Assembly: GCF_004331255.1 (NCBI RefSeq) | Contig: NZ_SJOF01000002.1 | Coordinates: forward strand, 372,001-436,000 | Reading direction: 5' to 3' | Source of the DNA: Acinetobacter sp. ANC 4173 | GTDB taxonomy: Bacteria; Pseudomonadota; Gammaproteobacteria; Pseudomonadales; Moraxellaceae | Length of the DNA stretch: 64,000 bases | The notes under the pieces: model-generated | Told to the model about the DNA's origin: nothing | Database searches by the model: none | The model's input: only the letters and a program-made list of their open reading frames with translations | Shown: positions 21,921 through 30,944 of the stretch, piece after piece | Numbering within the stretch: the stretch's first letter is position 1 | How the letters are laid out: each line of letters begins with the position of its first letter | Position numbers and translations under genes: made by a program

Positions 21921-22295
21921 TTAGATATCTACTTTAGGTTTCTGTTCTAAAATTTCAGGCAAATTTCGTTCTATCCAATGAATGAGTTCGTTGACCTTTG
22001 CCGCGACCTGCGAACCTATAATCGTCAATTGATACTCCACTTTCGGTGGTACAATCGGGTATACGGTACGTAAAATAAAACCATCTTGTTCTAATGTTTT
22101 AAGGGTTTGCGACAGCATTTTTTCACTAATCCCCTCAATTTTTACTTTTAATTCACTGAAGCGATGCACACCTTCACTTAAACAATGCAACACCAACAGC
22201 GACCATTTACTGGAAAGATGCTCAAGTATTTCGCGGGAAGGACAAGCTGTCGACAAAACTTGACCCAATAACTTACTGGTTACATACGTACTCAT
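21921..22295 (-). CDS. HxlR-family transcriptional regulator
   Basis: A 124-residue winged-helix protein. The family signature is clear: CPSREILEHLSSKWSLLVLHCL (residues 18-39), RFSELKVKIEGISEKMLSQTLKTLEQDG and YPIVPPKVEYQLT. The Cys at residue 18 sits where redox- or aldehyde-sensing HxlR members carry theirs. HxlR regulators usually diverge from the oxidoreductase they control; here the nearest upstream gene runs in the same direction and encodes a membrane-anchored protein, so the target is not evident. Confidence 0.88.
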   Translation of the reverse strand: MSTYVTSKLLGQVLSTACPSREILEHLSSKWSLLVLHCLSEGVHRFSELKVKIEGISEKMLSQTLKTLEQDGFILRTVYPIVPPKVEYQLTIIGSQVAAKVNELIHWIERNLPEILEQKPKVDI

Positions 22296-22461
22296 AAACT
22301 CCCCTCAGTGCAGTAGCTGCTTACTTTTTTATCTGTACTTTCATTCGGTAAGCTATCAGATTAATCTTTAACCATCAAGGAAGTGATTCATTCTTTTCCA
22401 AGCCTAGAGTGGATAAGTCACATCTAGAATATCGATTCAAGTTATGAATATTGGGCTTTGT

Positions 22462-23135
22462 TCAAGGATGAATATGATGTACCGGCAAATGCATATTCAG
22501 CTCTAAATTGACTAAAGTTTTTCGTACGGCGTTGTACATAGTGGCATCAAAACTGGCAATACGATCCATTTTCATTGGGTCATTCAAGTTCAGTTGCGGT
22601 GAAAAACGGTGGACTACGTGTAAACCAACGCGTTCATCAAACTCGAAGTAAACAGGTCCATCAAATTGAATCTTCACAGGAATGCTGTAAGCACGTTTAA
22701 GTTCAAATGGCACATCCAACTGAACAGGAATATCCAGTTTCAAAGGGAACTTGGGCAACAATTGATTTTGATAAATTAAATCGGTCGTCGTTTCTACAGG
22801 CATTAACTGATCAATACGTATCATGGTTTGATAGTCAATATTCACGGTAATCGGTGTTTCTATTTCAAATTTTAAATCTGCAAGATATTTGCCTTTTAAA
22901 GGTAGGTTCAGTTGACGATCAATATCTATTTGCGTATTCAACTTGCCTTGGAGTAAATATCTAAATAGTTATCTACATGAATTTTGGTTGCTAAAGCATC
23001 TGGCAACATGATTTCCGAACGATGTGTCGAAATTTGCATAGAGGCAATCACGTTCAAATACAACCAGAACAAAATCGCTATCGCGACGACCAGCCCAATA
23101 AAACTAAAACACCAAAAACGAGAGGAAGAAAACAC
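22462..23135 (-). pseudogene. Membrane-anchored strand-repeat protein, split by an apparent frameshift
   Basis: Two ORFs meet here: 23135-22938 (GTG start after a GGGG ribosome site; one membrane helix at about 10-30, then a soluble start) and 22941-22462 (159 residues, TTG as first possible start). They overlap as TTGA. One extra T at the junction would give a single protein of about 224 residues. The joined region (LDIYSKAS + LNTQIDIDRQLNLPL) aligns without a gap to residues 60-82 of the neighbouring paralogue (LDVNVSGRIRAEIPIQEQLDIPL), which strongly favours one broken gene. The remainder is short alternating strands with Pro-flanked hydrophobics (LDIPVQLDVPF). Function unknown. Genuine coupled translation of two proteins is the alternative. 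Confidence 0.65.
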
Positions 23136-23145
23136 GGCTTACCCC

Positions 23146-23865
23146 CTATTCAGCTCGAACCAACTGCGGTTGTGCAAACTGTGCTGATGAGAGTTTTAAA
23201 GTATTCAAAGGAACTTTTAATTCTCCCTTCTGAATTTTCACAGGCAAGGTATTTTGTACGTCCACTGTGGCATTTAAAGCAGTCTTGATCGGGACATTCA
23301 ATTGTCCTTGTACAGGGATTTCTGTCCTTAACGTGGCATTTAACGGAATATGTAAATTCTCTTTCAGTACCGTTCGTACGGGTGCATCAAATTTTAAGTG
23401 CACCTTTTGTTCTAATGGCACATTAATATGAATCGGCACATCTAGATTGATTGGAATCGAGCCTTTTAACGGTAAACTGATGTTTTGCCCCATAATCACT
23501 ACATTTACACGCGTATCGATGGGTAAATTTTGCTGTACCTTTAAGGTTTCCTGCACAGGAATCGTGGTTTTAATGGGGACTTGGCTGTCAAAATAAACTC
23601 GTGGAGTCAACGTTTGTGTTAAAGGAATGTCTAACTGTTCTTGAATTGGAATTTCAGCACGAATTCGCCCTGAGACATTTACATCTAAAGCATCATGAAT
23701 TTTAACTTTCGCTTGTAGTGGTTCTTGCAAATCAATATTCACAGCTTGATTATTCAGAGGAATATAAATATTAAAATGTTGAAACACCCAAATTGCGAGT
23801 AAGACACCGCTGAGAGTTGCTAACCCCAAAAATGCCAAAGCAGCAAGCACTCTTTTTATTTGCAA
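23146..23865 (-). CDS. Membrane-anchored strand-repeat protein of unknown function
   Basis: A 239-residue protein with one N-terminal helix (about 4-28) and a large remainder that should lie in the periplasm. The soluble part is a succession of short hydrophobic strands built on about 15 copies of a hydrophobic-Pro-hydrophobic motif (IPL, IPI, VPI, IPV, LPV) spaced 6-20 residues apart, e.g. at 72, 80, 96, 102, 114, 131, 137, 143, 149, 173, 183, 191, 207 and 218. It has no Cys. The start is a TTG with AAAGGA eight bases upstream. The next gene, 10 bases on, is a paralogue. The pattern suggests an elongated beta structure in the envelope; no known family was recognised. Confidence 0.75.
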   Translation of the reverse strand: MQIKRVLAALAFLGLATLSGVLLAIWVFQHFNIYIPLNNQAVNIDLQEPLQAKVKIHDALDVNVSGRIRAEIPIQEQLDIPLTQTLTPRVYFDSQVPIKTTIPVQETLKVQQNLPIDTRVNVVIMGQNISLPLKGSIPINLDVPIHINVPLEQKVHLKFDAPVRTVLKENLHIPLNATLRTEIPVQGQLNVPIKTALNATVDVQNTLPVKIQKGELKVPLNTLKLSSAQFAQPQLVRAE

Positions 23866-24118
23866 TGACTTAATCCTTTAAGTTCGTTTTTTAATTGACT
23901 CAATTCATTTAAGCCATTCTAGGGACAATCACTTTACCCAGCTCAGACCGAGCAATCATCACATTTATGTTGATATGCCTGATCAGCGCCAGCATAGCCT
24001 ATTAAATTTAATACTACTAATTTTGTCGGAATTGTTGCATTGACCTGATTTGAATATCTGTTGCTATTTAGGTCAACTAAAAGAACTATTTTTGGACATT
24101 TAAGAACTATAGAGACAA

Positions 24119-24150
24119 AAAAAGAGCTTCATTACTGAAGCTCTTTTTTC
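24119..24150 (-). terminator. Terminator after the GAPDH gene
   Basis: AAAGAGCTTCA (24121-24131) pairs perfectly with TGAAGCTCTTT (24136-24146), with A and T runs on both sides, 14 bases past the gene. Confidence 0.88.
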
Positions 24151-24163
24151 TTAACCGAACAAA

Positions 24164-25621
24164 TTATGCATTTGTTTCAGCAGGAACTTTTGGATAGCTT
24201 ACGCCGCCCATTTGTTCAGCAATACGTAATACTTGGCAGCTATAACCCACTTCGTTGTCATACCATACGTATGCAGTTAAGCGGTTGCCTGAAGTGATGG
24301 TTGCTTGCGCGTCAAATACACCTGCAGTACGCGAACCAATGAAGTCAGAAGATACAACTTCTGTCGAGTTGGTATAACCAATTTGACCTTGAAGGCTTGA
24401 ACTGATTGAGATTTGACGAATGTATTCATTCACTTCATCACGATCCACTTCTTTATCTAAAGTTAAGTTCAAAATCGCAAGTGAAACGTTTGGTGTTGGA
24501 ACACGTACAGAGTTACCTGTTAATTTACCTTGAAGTGCTGGAAGTGCTTTCGCAACTGCTTTCGCCGCACCAGTTTCAGTAATTACCATGTTCAAAGTAG
24601 CAGCACGACCACGACGATCCGCTTTATGGTAGTTGTCGATTAAGTTCTGGTCGTTTGTGAACGAGTGAACTGTTTCAACGTGACCATTTAACACTGTGTA
24701 TTTGTCATGTAATACTTTCAATGTTGGCGTGATTGCGTTGGTTGTACAGCTTGCAGCTGAAATGATTTGATCTTCATCCAGAATGTCTGCTTGGTTCACA
24801 CCAAACACCACGTTCTTCATGTCGCCTTTACCAGGTGCAGTTAAAATTACGCGTGCAGCGCCTGGGCATTTAAGGTGTTGCGCAAGACCTTCTGCATCAC
24901 GCCATTTACCAGTGTTATCGATAACTAACGCATTGCTAATACCATAATCGGTATAATCAACTTCAGTTGGATTAGACGCATAAATAACTTTGATGAATTG
25001 ACCGTTTGCAATAATTGCTTCGTTTTCTTCATCAACAGAAATCGTACCAGAGAATGGACCATGAATTGAGTCACGACGTAATAAAGACGCACGTTTCTCT
25101 AAATCACCATCAGATGACTTACGAACCACAATCGCTTTAAGGTTTAAACCACGACCAAGACCAGACTGACCAATCATTAAACGTGCAAGGATACGACCGA
25201 TACGACCAAAACCGTAAAGTACAACGTCACGACCTTCAACTGAAGTCGCACGACCTTCTAAAGATTGAACTGCATTTGCTACAAATGCATCTACGTCACC
25301 GCCTTGTGCTTTGTATTCAACAGCAAGTTTACCTAGATCAATTTCAGCAGTACCGATATTCTGGATTTTCGCCAATGCTTGAAGAATTGGAAAAGTATTT
25401 ACTACAGAAAGTTCTACATCCATCACACGGGTAAGACGGTGTGCTTTCAAAATCTGAATAACAGAACGGTTAACTAAAGAACGACCATAAACTGAAGTCA
25501 CGATATTTTGCTCACGGTAAAGTTTACCGATTAAAGCAATCATTTGTTCCCCGATTTCTTCACGGTTTTTCCAGCGACCTTGGTGCTCGGCGTGTAGGGC
25601 GATAATAGTCTCTTTGCTCAC
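24164..25621 (-). CDS. Glyceraldehyde-3-phosphate dehydrogenase, long N-terminal form
   Basis: A 485-residue enzyme, about 150 residues longer than ordinary GapA. The extra N-terminus (1-130) is helical and precedes the Rossmann motif GFGRIGR (137-143). The catalytic Cys292 sits in AASCTTNAITP and the partner His319 in ETVHSF. It interconverts glyceraldehyde 3-phosphate and 1,3-bisphosphoglycerate. Acinetobacter lacks a complete glycolysis from glucose, so a gluconeogenic role is likely. This long type is known in Pseudomonas and relatives. Whether it prefers NAD or NADP cannot be read here. It is monocistronic with a strong terminator. Confidence 0.93.
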   Translation of the reverse strand: MSKETIIALHAEHQGRWKNREEIGEQMIALIGKLYREQNIVTSVYGRSLVNRSVIQILKAHRLTRVMDVELSVVNTFPILQALAKIQNIGTAEIDLGKLAVEYKAQGGDVDAFVANAVQSLEGRATSVEGRDVVLYGFGRIGRILARLMIGQSGLGRGLNLKAIVVRKSSDGDLEKRASLLRRDSIHGPFSGTISVDEENEAIIANGQFIKVIYASNPTEVDYTDYGISNALVIDNTGKWRDAEGLAQHLKCPGAARVILTAPGKGDMKNVVFGVNQADILDEDQIISAASCTTNAITPTLKVLHDKYTVLNGHVETVHSFTNDQNLIDNYHKADRRGRAATLNMVITETGAAKAVAKALPALQGKLTGNSVRVPTPNVSLAILNLTLDKEVDRDEVNEYIRQISISSSLQGQIGYTNSTEVVSSDFIGSRTAGVFDAQATITSGNRLTAYVWYDNEVGYSCQVLRIAEQMGGVSYPKVPAETNA

Positions 25622-25909
25622 AGATACGTCCTCTAATTAAATTGTATATCTAGGCATAAATTTCAAAACGCGACAATTGTAAAGGAATTGTCAGCAAGAT
25701 TGAATCAAAAGCTGGTGCAGCCGCTGCTATTTTCCTACATATTCATTATAAATTTACAAAATAGTTGTAATTCTTCATGTGATTTTACTTGAGCCACCAA
25801 ATTTTAAAAAAGCAACTACAACCTAAAGAGAGAAGAAACAGCACAAATGGATATTTTCCCTGTAAAAGCGCATCAACTTAAATCAGATTTTACAACGACT
25901 TCTCTTCTC

Positions 25910-26845
25910 TTATGATTGATCATTTATGCGTGCATTGGTTTTTGCAATATTACGTCCAAGATTGCGCTTTTGACGCTGCTGCTTGTACAAATGCAAACAC
26001 CCTTCAATCACCAAGACCAATACCGCGCACCAAATTGGAATATAAGTCAGCCATTCTTCTGGGGCAACTTGCTCCCCCAAAGCAATTGATGCAGCAGCCA
26101 ATAACACGGGTTCTAAGTAACTGAGTAGACCAAATAAAATAAAAGGTAAAAAACGGCTCGCCAGAATATAACTTCCCAAGCCAAGCGCACTTAAAAAACC
26201 CAAACCAATAATCGCCCAGATTAAATGTGGGTAGTGCAATACAACACTTAAAGCTTCCGCATCAGATAACAGATAAAAAGCGATGGGTAGAATTAAAAAT
26301 AAATCCCACCAAAAACCACCTAAGTGATCTGATTTAAATAGTCGGCGTAAATAAAAATATAAAGGGTATGCCAAAGCAACATACAGTGTTTCCCACGCAA
26401 CACTACCTATGCGCCAAATCTCATGTATGACACCTAATGCTGCCAAAATAACAGCCAGTAATTGCCAACGGGAAAGTTTTTCTTTATGTAATACACATCC
26501 GATCAGTACCATCACCAAAGGCAATAAAAAATATCCTAAAGATACCTCTAAACCACGCCCATTGATGGGTCCCCAAAGGAATAGCCATAACTGAGACGTA
26601 CACAATAAAGAACTGATGAACAACCAAAGCAGATAGATTGGATTTTGAAAAACTTTTTTGAATAATTCAGCAATAAGCTTGAGTTCGCCTGACCACCACA
26701 TAAACAGGGTTAAAAAAGGTAAGGTCGCCAACATACGCCAAGCAAAAGTCTGCTCGCTATCTAAGGGTTTTAAAAATTCAGTATAGCCGTAAAGCACGCC
26801 AAAAGTGACAGATGCCAATACCGACAGTGCTACGCCCTTATACAT
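25910..26845 (-). CDS. rarD: RarD, EamA-family transporter
   Basis: A 311-residue inner-membrane protein of the drug/metabolite transporter superfamily with about ten helices in two EamA halves. The N-terminus YKGVALSVLASVTFGVLYGY and LLCTSQLWLFLWGPINGRGLEVSLGYFLLPL (about 80-112) match RarD. RarD was named for a link to chloramphenicol sensitivity; its substrate is unknown. The frame opens at a TTG (26857), but the ATG at 26845 is the family start. The C-terminus is Lys/Arg/Asn-rich. It is a single gene. Confidence 0.88.
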   Translation of the reverse strand: MYKGVALSVLASVTFGVLYGYTEFLKPLDSEQTFAWRMLATLPFLTLFMWWSGELKLIAELFKKVFQNPIYLLWLFISSLLCTSQLWLFLWGPINGRGLEVSLGYFLLPLVMVLIGCVLHKEKLSRWQLLAVILAALGVIHEIWRIGSVAWETLYVALAYPLYFYLRRLFKSDHLGGFWWDLFLILPIAFYLLSDAEALSVVLHYPHLIWAIIGLGFLSALGLGSYILASRFLPFILFGLLSYLEPVLLAAASIALGEQVAPEEWLTYIPIWCAVLVLVIEGCLHLYKQQRQKRNLGRNIAKTNARINDQS

Positions 26846-26986
26846 TTTTTCACCCAAACAATTTGCTGGACTTAGTATACCGATAAGTTAAATAAAATAC
26901 GTCGTCATTAAAATAACTTTCACACAAACCACGGTTTTATGCGGGCTTGGATGATCTATCTTCAAAACCTATTTTAAGCCTTAAAA

Positions 26987-27583
26987 TTATTTTGGTTTGA
27001 TTTTACTGTGTGCTGTTCGGATTAAATCACTCAAATCATAACCCAGTGTTTTGGCATATTCTAAATATTCATTGATGACTTCAGGCTTCGCTTCTGGTGT
27101 ACGCGAGAGTACCCACATGTATTTTCGGCGTGGCTCACCCACTAAAACAGTTTGATAGTCATCATCCAATTTTAAGATCCAATAATCCCCTCGTGCAACA
27201 GGGATCCAACGTGCCGCTTCTGGTAGGAAACTTACCTGTAGCTTAGAATTAAACGGCGGATTCTTAACAAAAGCCTCGCCTATCGCCTGCTGTAAGATGC
27301 CATCTTTTGAATAACACTGATTATCGACACTTACATTACCATTTTCATTTAAGGTATAGGTTGCTGAAACATCTCTTGCACATTTGTTTTGAAAATACAT
27401 GGGCTTGCGTGCAACTTCATACCAAACACCCAAATAGCGGTCTAATTCAATCTTTTCCACCACTGGCATAGGCTTGGTGTGTGCATAAGCCATAGTCGCA
27501 GCACCTAACCCCACCAAGATTGCCCCACCAATAACAATTTTTATAATACGCCAGCTTGCTTTAGGAAGATTATTTTTACGCAT
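26987..27583 (-). CDS. Lipocalin family protein (Blc-like)
   Basis: A 198-residue lipocalin with an N-terminal membrane segment (about 15-35) ending ATMAYA, which may be a signal peptide; no lipobox Cys is present, unlike E. coli Blc. The lipocalin motif YLGVWYEVARKP lies near residues 50-61, NGNVSVDNQCYSKDG follows, and RGDYWILKLDDDYQTVLVGEP and WVLSRTPE complete the barrel. Blc proteins bind lysophospholipids or fatty acids in the envelope. The start at 27583 has AAAGGA seven bases upstream; the longer frame from 27616 lacks one. Confidence 0.88.
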   Translation of the reverse strand: MRKNNLPKASWRIIKIVIGGAILVGLGAATMAYAHTKPMPVVEKIELDRYLGVWYEVARKPMYFQNKCARDVSATYTLNENGNVSVDNQCYSKDGILQQAIGEAFVKNPPFNSKLQVSFLPEAARWIPVARGDYWILKLDDDYQTVLVGEPRRKYMWVLSRTPEAKPEVINEYLEYAKTLGYDLSDLIRTAHSKIKPK

Positions 27584-27705
27584 AACTACATCCTTTAAAA
27601 AGATTGATTTAGTCAAAGCCCAAATTTAATTTCTTAAAAAATAACGGGCTTTGATCCAACACACTGTAGTGTTATGTAATAATTTTGCAGAACATGTGTG
27701 TGAAC

Positions 27706-29760
27706 TCATCGTAGCAATTGGGCTTTAAGGCGTAAAATTTCATCTCGCAAACGCGCTGCCTGTTCAAACTGCAATTCTTTCGATGCTTTTAACATCTCTT
27801 TTTCCAGTTTTGCCATGTGTTTACTGAGCAATTTTGGATTCGACAAAATATGTTGTTCATCCGCAGACAAGGCTTGAGCCTGATCTGCGATCTTGGCATC
27901 AATCTGATCATCATTGAATACTTCACCAGTGTCAATTTCCCTGACAACCTGACGTACAGCACTACGCGGAGTAATACCATGCTCCAAATTAAACTCAATT
28001 TGTTTAGCACGACGACGGTCAGTTTCATCAATCGCCTTTTGCATAGAATCGGTGATACGATCGGCATACAAAATAGCCTTACCTTTTAAATTACGTGCGG
28101 CACGACCAATGGTTTGAATCAAGGCACGTTCTGAGCGCAAGAAACCCTCTTTATCAGCATCCAAAATTGCGACCAAAGACACTTCGGGCATGTCTAAGCC
28201 TTCACGCAGCAAGTTAATCCCCACCAAAACATCATGAATACCAGAACGCAATTCGTGAATAATTTTAACGCGCTCAACCGTATCAATATCTGAATGTAGA
28301 TACGCGACTTTCACACCATATTCTTTTAAATATGAAGTCAAATCTTCTGCCATACGTTTAGTTAAAGTTGTCACCAAAACACGCTCATTCAATTCTTTAC
28401 GAATATTAATTTCAGACAGTACATCATCCACTTGGGTCAGCACTGGACGGATTTCGATTTCAGGATCCACTAATCCTGTTGGTCGTACCACTTGTTCAAC
28501 CACTTGTTCCGATTTTTCTAACTCATACTTTGCTGGGGTTGCACTCACATAGATAGTGCTCGGAACAATGCGCTCCCATTCTTCAAATTTCATTGGGCGG
28601 TTATCTAGCGCACTTGGCAAACGAAAGCCATAATTCACCAGATTCTCTTTACGCGAGCGGTCACCCTTATACATAGCGCCAATTTGCGGCACAGTCACAT
28701 GTGATTCATCAATAATTAACAAGGCATCATCGGGGATATAATCAAACAAGGTGGGTGGTGCTTCCCCTGATGGTCGTCCAGATAAATGACGTGAATAGTT
28801 TTCAATACCATTGGTATAACCCAACTGTTGCATCATTTCCAAATCGTAACGGGTACGTTGTTCAATTCGCTGTGCTTCCAGCAATTTGTCGTGTTCACGG
28901 AAAAATACCAAGCGCTCTTTCAGTTCTTCTCGAATCGTACCAATCGCACGTTCAAGATTCTCTTTGGGCGTCACATAATGGCTTTTCGGATAAATCGTGA
29001 CGCGTGGAACTTTTCTAATCATTTTCCCCGTTAATGGATCAAACCAACGGATCGAATCGACCTCATCATCAAATAACTCAATACGAATTGCATGTTGATC
29101 CGATTCGGCAGGGAAAATATCGATGATTTCGCCACGGATACGATAAGTCGCACGTAAAAATTCCAATTCGTTACGGCTGTATTGCATTTCGACCAGACGA
29201 CGAATAATCTCATCTCGGTTGATTCGGTCGCCCTGCACAATATGCAACAACATACTCATATAGGCATTGGGATCACCCAAACCATAGATGGCAGAAACCG
29301 AAGCTACAATAATGGCATCCCGACGTTCCAGCAAAGCCCGCGTTGCGGACAAACGCATCTGATCAATATGATCATTAATTGCAGCATCTTTCTCAATAAA
29401 AGTATCTGAAGATGGTACATAAGCTTCAGGCTGGTAGTAATCGTAATAACTCACGAAATACTCAACCGCATTATTTGGGAAAAATGCTTTAAATTCACCA
29501 TAAAGCTGCGCAGCTAAGGTCTTGTTATGTGCCATGATAATGGTCGGACGTTGCGTCTGAGCAATCACATTTGCCATGGTGTAAGTTTTACCAGATCCTG
29601 TCACCCCAAGTAACAATTGATTGCGATAACCTTGTTCAACACCATGTACCAGTTTTTCAATTGCCTGTGGCTGATCCCCAGCAGGTTGAAACTGAGTCAC
29701 CAAATCAAAAGGTTGTTGGCTATCTTGCACAGGTTTTTGACGCTCTTGCATGGTTTCCAT
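27706..29760 (-). CDS. uvrB: UvrB, excinuclease ABC subunit B
   Basis: The damage-verifying helicase-like subunit of nucleotide excision repair, 684 residues from this start. Visible in order: the Q-motif region [11 protein letters not shown], Walker [11 protein letters not shown] (about 56-65), the beta-hairpin region [21 protein letters not shown] (about 105-125), DESH motif, [21 protein letters not shown] and the C-terminal UVR domain that binds UvrC. A GTG at 29769 could add three residues; neither start has a clear ribosome site. uvrA is not in the window. It is monocistronic. Confidence 0.96.
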   Translation of the reverse strand: METMQERQKPVQDSQQPFDLVTQFQPAGDQPQAIEKLVHGVEQGYRNQLLLGVTGSGKTYTMANVIAQTQRPTIIMAHNKTLAAQLYGEFKAFFPNNAVEYFVSYYDYYQPEAYVPSSDTFIEKDAAINDHIDQMRLSATRALLERRDAIIVASVSAIYGLGDPNAYMSMLLHIVQGDRINRDEIIRRLVEMQYSRNELEFLRATYRIRGEIIDIFPAESDQHAIRIELFDDEVDSIRWFDPLTGKMIRKVPRVTIYPKSHYVTPKENLERAIGTIREELKERLVFFREHDKLLEAQRIEQRTRYDLEMMQQLGYTNGIENYSRHLSGRPSGEAPPTLFDYIPDDALLIIDESHVTVPQIGAMYKGDRSRKENLVNYGFRLPSALDNRPMKFEEWERIVPSTIYVSATPAKYELEKSEQVVEQVVRPTGLVDPEIEIRPVLTQVDDVLSEINIRKELNERVLVTTLTKRMAEDLTSYLKEYGVKVAYLHSDIDTVERVKIIHELRSGIHDVLVGINLLREGLDMPEVSLVAILDADKEGFLRSERALIQTIGRAARNLKGKAILYADRITDSMQKAIDETDRRRAKQIEFNLEHGITPRSAVRQVVREIDTGEVFNDDQIDAKIADQAQALSADEQHILSNPKLLSKHMAKLEKEMLKASKELQFEQAARLRDEILRLKAQLLR

Positions 29761-29972
29761 CTTCAGCACACTTATGACTTAACATAGTATGGGGGCAGTT
29801 GAGCAACATGCAACAAGCATTCTTGGACTTTCGCATGAAGCAGACTGAATATTTAACGTCTCGTTTACATGAACCCTATAAATAATCTATTTAAAAAAGC
29901 ATAGCCTGCTACTTGACCCATGCCCTATTCAGTTGCAACATGAATCAATAATGATGATTAGATAAAATACCT

Positions 29973-30764
29973 ATGCGCTACCATTACCACGATGAAACCA
30001 TTGTTAAAAGTTTACCTGAAGATACCATTTTTGTTTTTGGCAGTAATATGGCGGGTACGCATGCGGGTGGTGCTGCCAAAATCGCTTTGTTACATTTTGG
30101 TGCCATGAAAGGTGCAGGACGTGGCTGGGCAGGTCAAAGCTATGCCATTCCCACCATGAATGAGCATTTACAACAAATGCCACTTTCACAGATTCAACAT
30201 TATATTGATGATTTTAAAATTTATACCCAGCATCATCCTAAAACCAAATACTTCATTACTTCGGTAGGTTGCGGCGTTGCAGGTTACAAAGTTGAAGAAA
30301 TTGCACCGATGTTTAAAGGCATTTCTCATAATGTCATTTTTCCTGTCTCATTCCGCCCTTTTGTAGAACAAACCTTACCTAAATTACGTCAAGCATTCTT
30401 AAAAGCAGTCTTGCAAGACCACGTCATTTTCCCAAGCGAACCCCTTGATCAAGTGATTGAACAACTCCCTTTGGCAGACAATGAAAAAAGTCTGGCACAA
30501 ATTATTTTGAATACCCCAATGTATCCAACCGATAGCAATGGACGAGATCGCATTTTCGAAATTGAAGATATTTTACACAACCTAGATGAAAAAGAATTTC
30601 GTATCGACTCACCTTTAGAAAGCCGTATGATCATTGGCGGTGTAATACTTGCACTACTCGAGCTTTACAACATCAATGAACAAGATTTCCTCGATGTTTG
30701 GAATCATCAACGCGAAATAGCCGCCCCCAAACCAGAAAATAAAGCCCGAAGATCAGCTCACTAA
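29973..30764 (+). CDS. Macrodomain-like protein of uncertain function with an extra C-terminal domain
   Basis: A 263-residue cytoplasmic protein. The N-terminal half has VFGSNMAGTHAGGAAKIA (about 21-38), AGQSYAIPT (about 53-61), FITSVGCGVAGY (about 94-105) and EIAPMF (about 109-114). These resemble the macrodomain-like fold annotated in phage and bacterial proteins of the A1S_2505 type, recalled from memory and not checked. The Gly-rich loops suggest binding of a nucleotide or ADP-ribose-like ligand. The C-terminal half (about 150-245) contains NTPMYPTDSNGRDRIFEIED and a hydrophobic helix (IIGGVILALLELYNI) that I do not recognise. It is a single gene beside uvrB. Confidence 0.75.
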   Translation: MRYHYHDETIVKSLPEDTIFVFGSNMAGTHAGGAAKIALLHFGAMKGAGRGWAGQSYAIPTMNEHLQQMPLSQIQHYIDDFKIYTQHHPKTKYFITSVGCGVAGYKVEEIAPMFKGISHNVIFPVSFRPFVEQTLPKLRQAFLKAVLQDHVIFPSEPLDQVIEQLPLADNEKSLAQIILNTPMYPTDSNGRDRIFEIEDILHNLDEKEFRIDSPLESRMIIGGVILALLELYNINEQDFLDVWNHQREIAAPKPENKARRSAH

Positions 30765-30944
30765 TTCAGCACCATCAACATGGGGATGTGCTGAAAATAA
30801 AGTTCAGACACCCCCTTTTTATGGCAAGTTTAATGCCAAAATCATCACAAAATAAGATTTAATACTTTTATTAATCACATGATTTAAAAATGAAAAAATT
30901 ATCCCTATACTAAGCTCAACTTAAATAATAAATATGAGCGATTC

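Noticed and set aside
22938..23135. A separate 65-residue one-helix protein
   Set aside because: Alignment of the paralogue runs across its stop into the next ORF, so it is better seen as the first part of a broken gene.
25622..25909. Gene or RNA between rarD and the GAPDH gene
   Set aside because: Only a 22-codon ORF and an imperfect AAGAGAG/CTTCTCT pairing were seen; neither is convincing.
29770..29972. SOS-type operator upstream of uvrB
   Set aside because: I looked for a LexA- or UmuDAb-like palindrome and saw none; Acinetobacter lacks a classical LexA.
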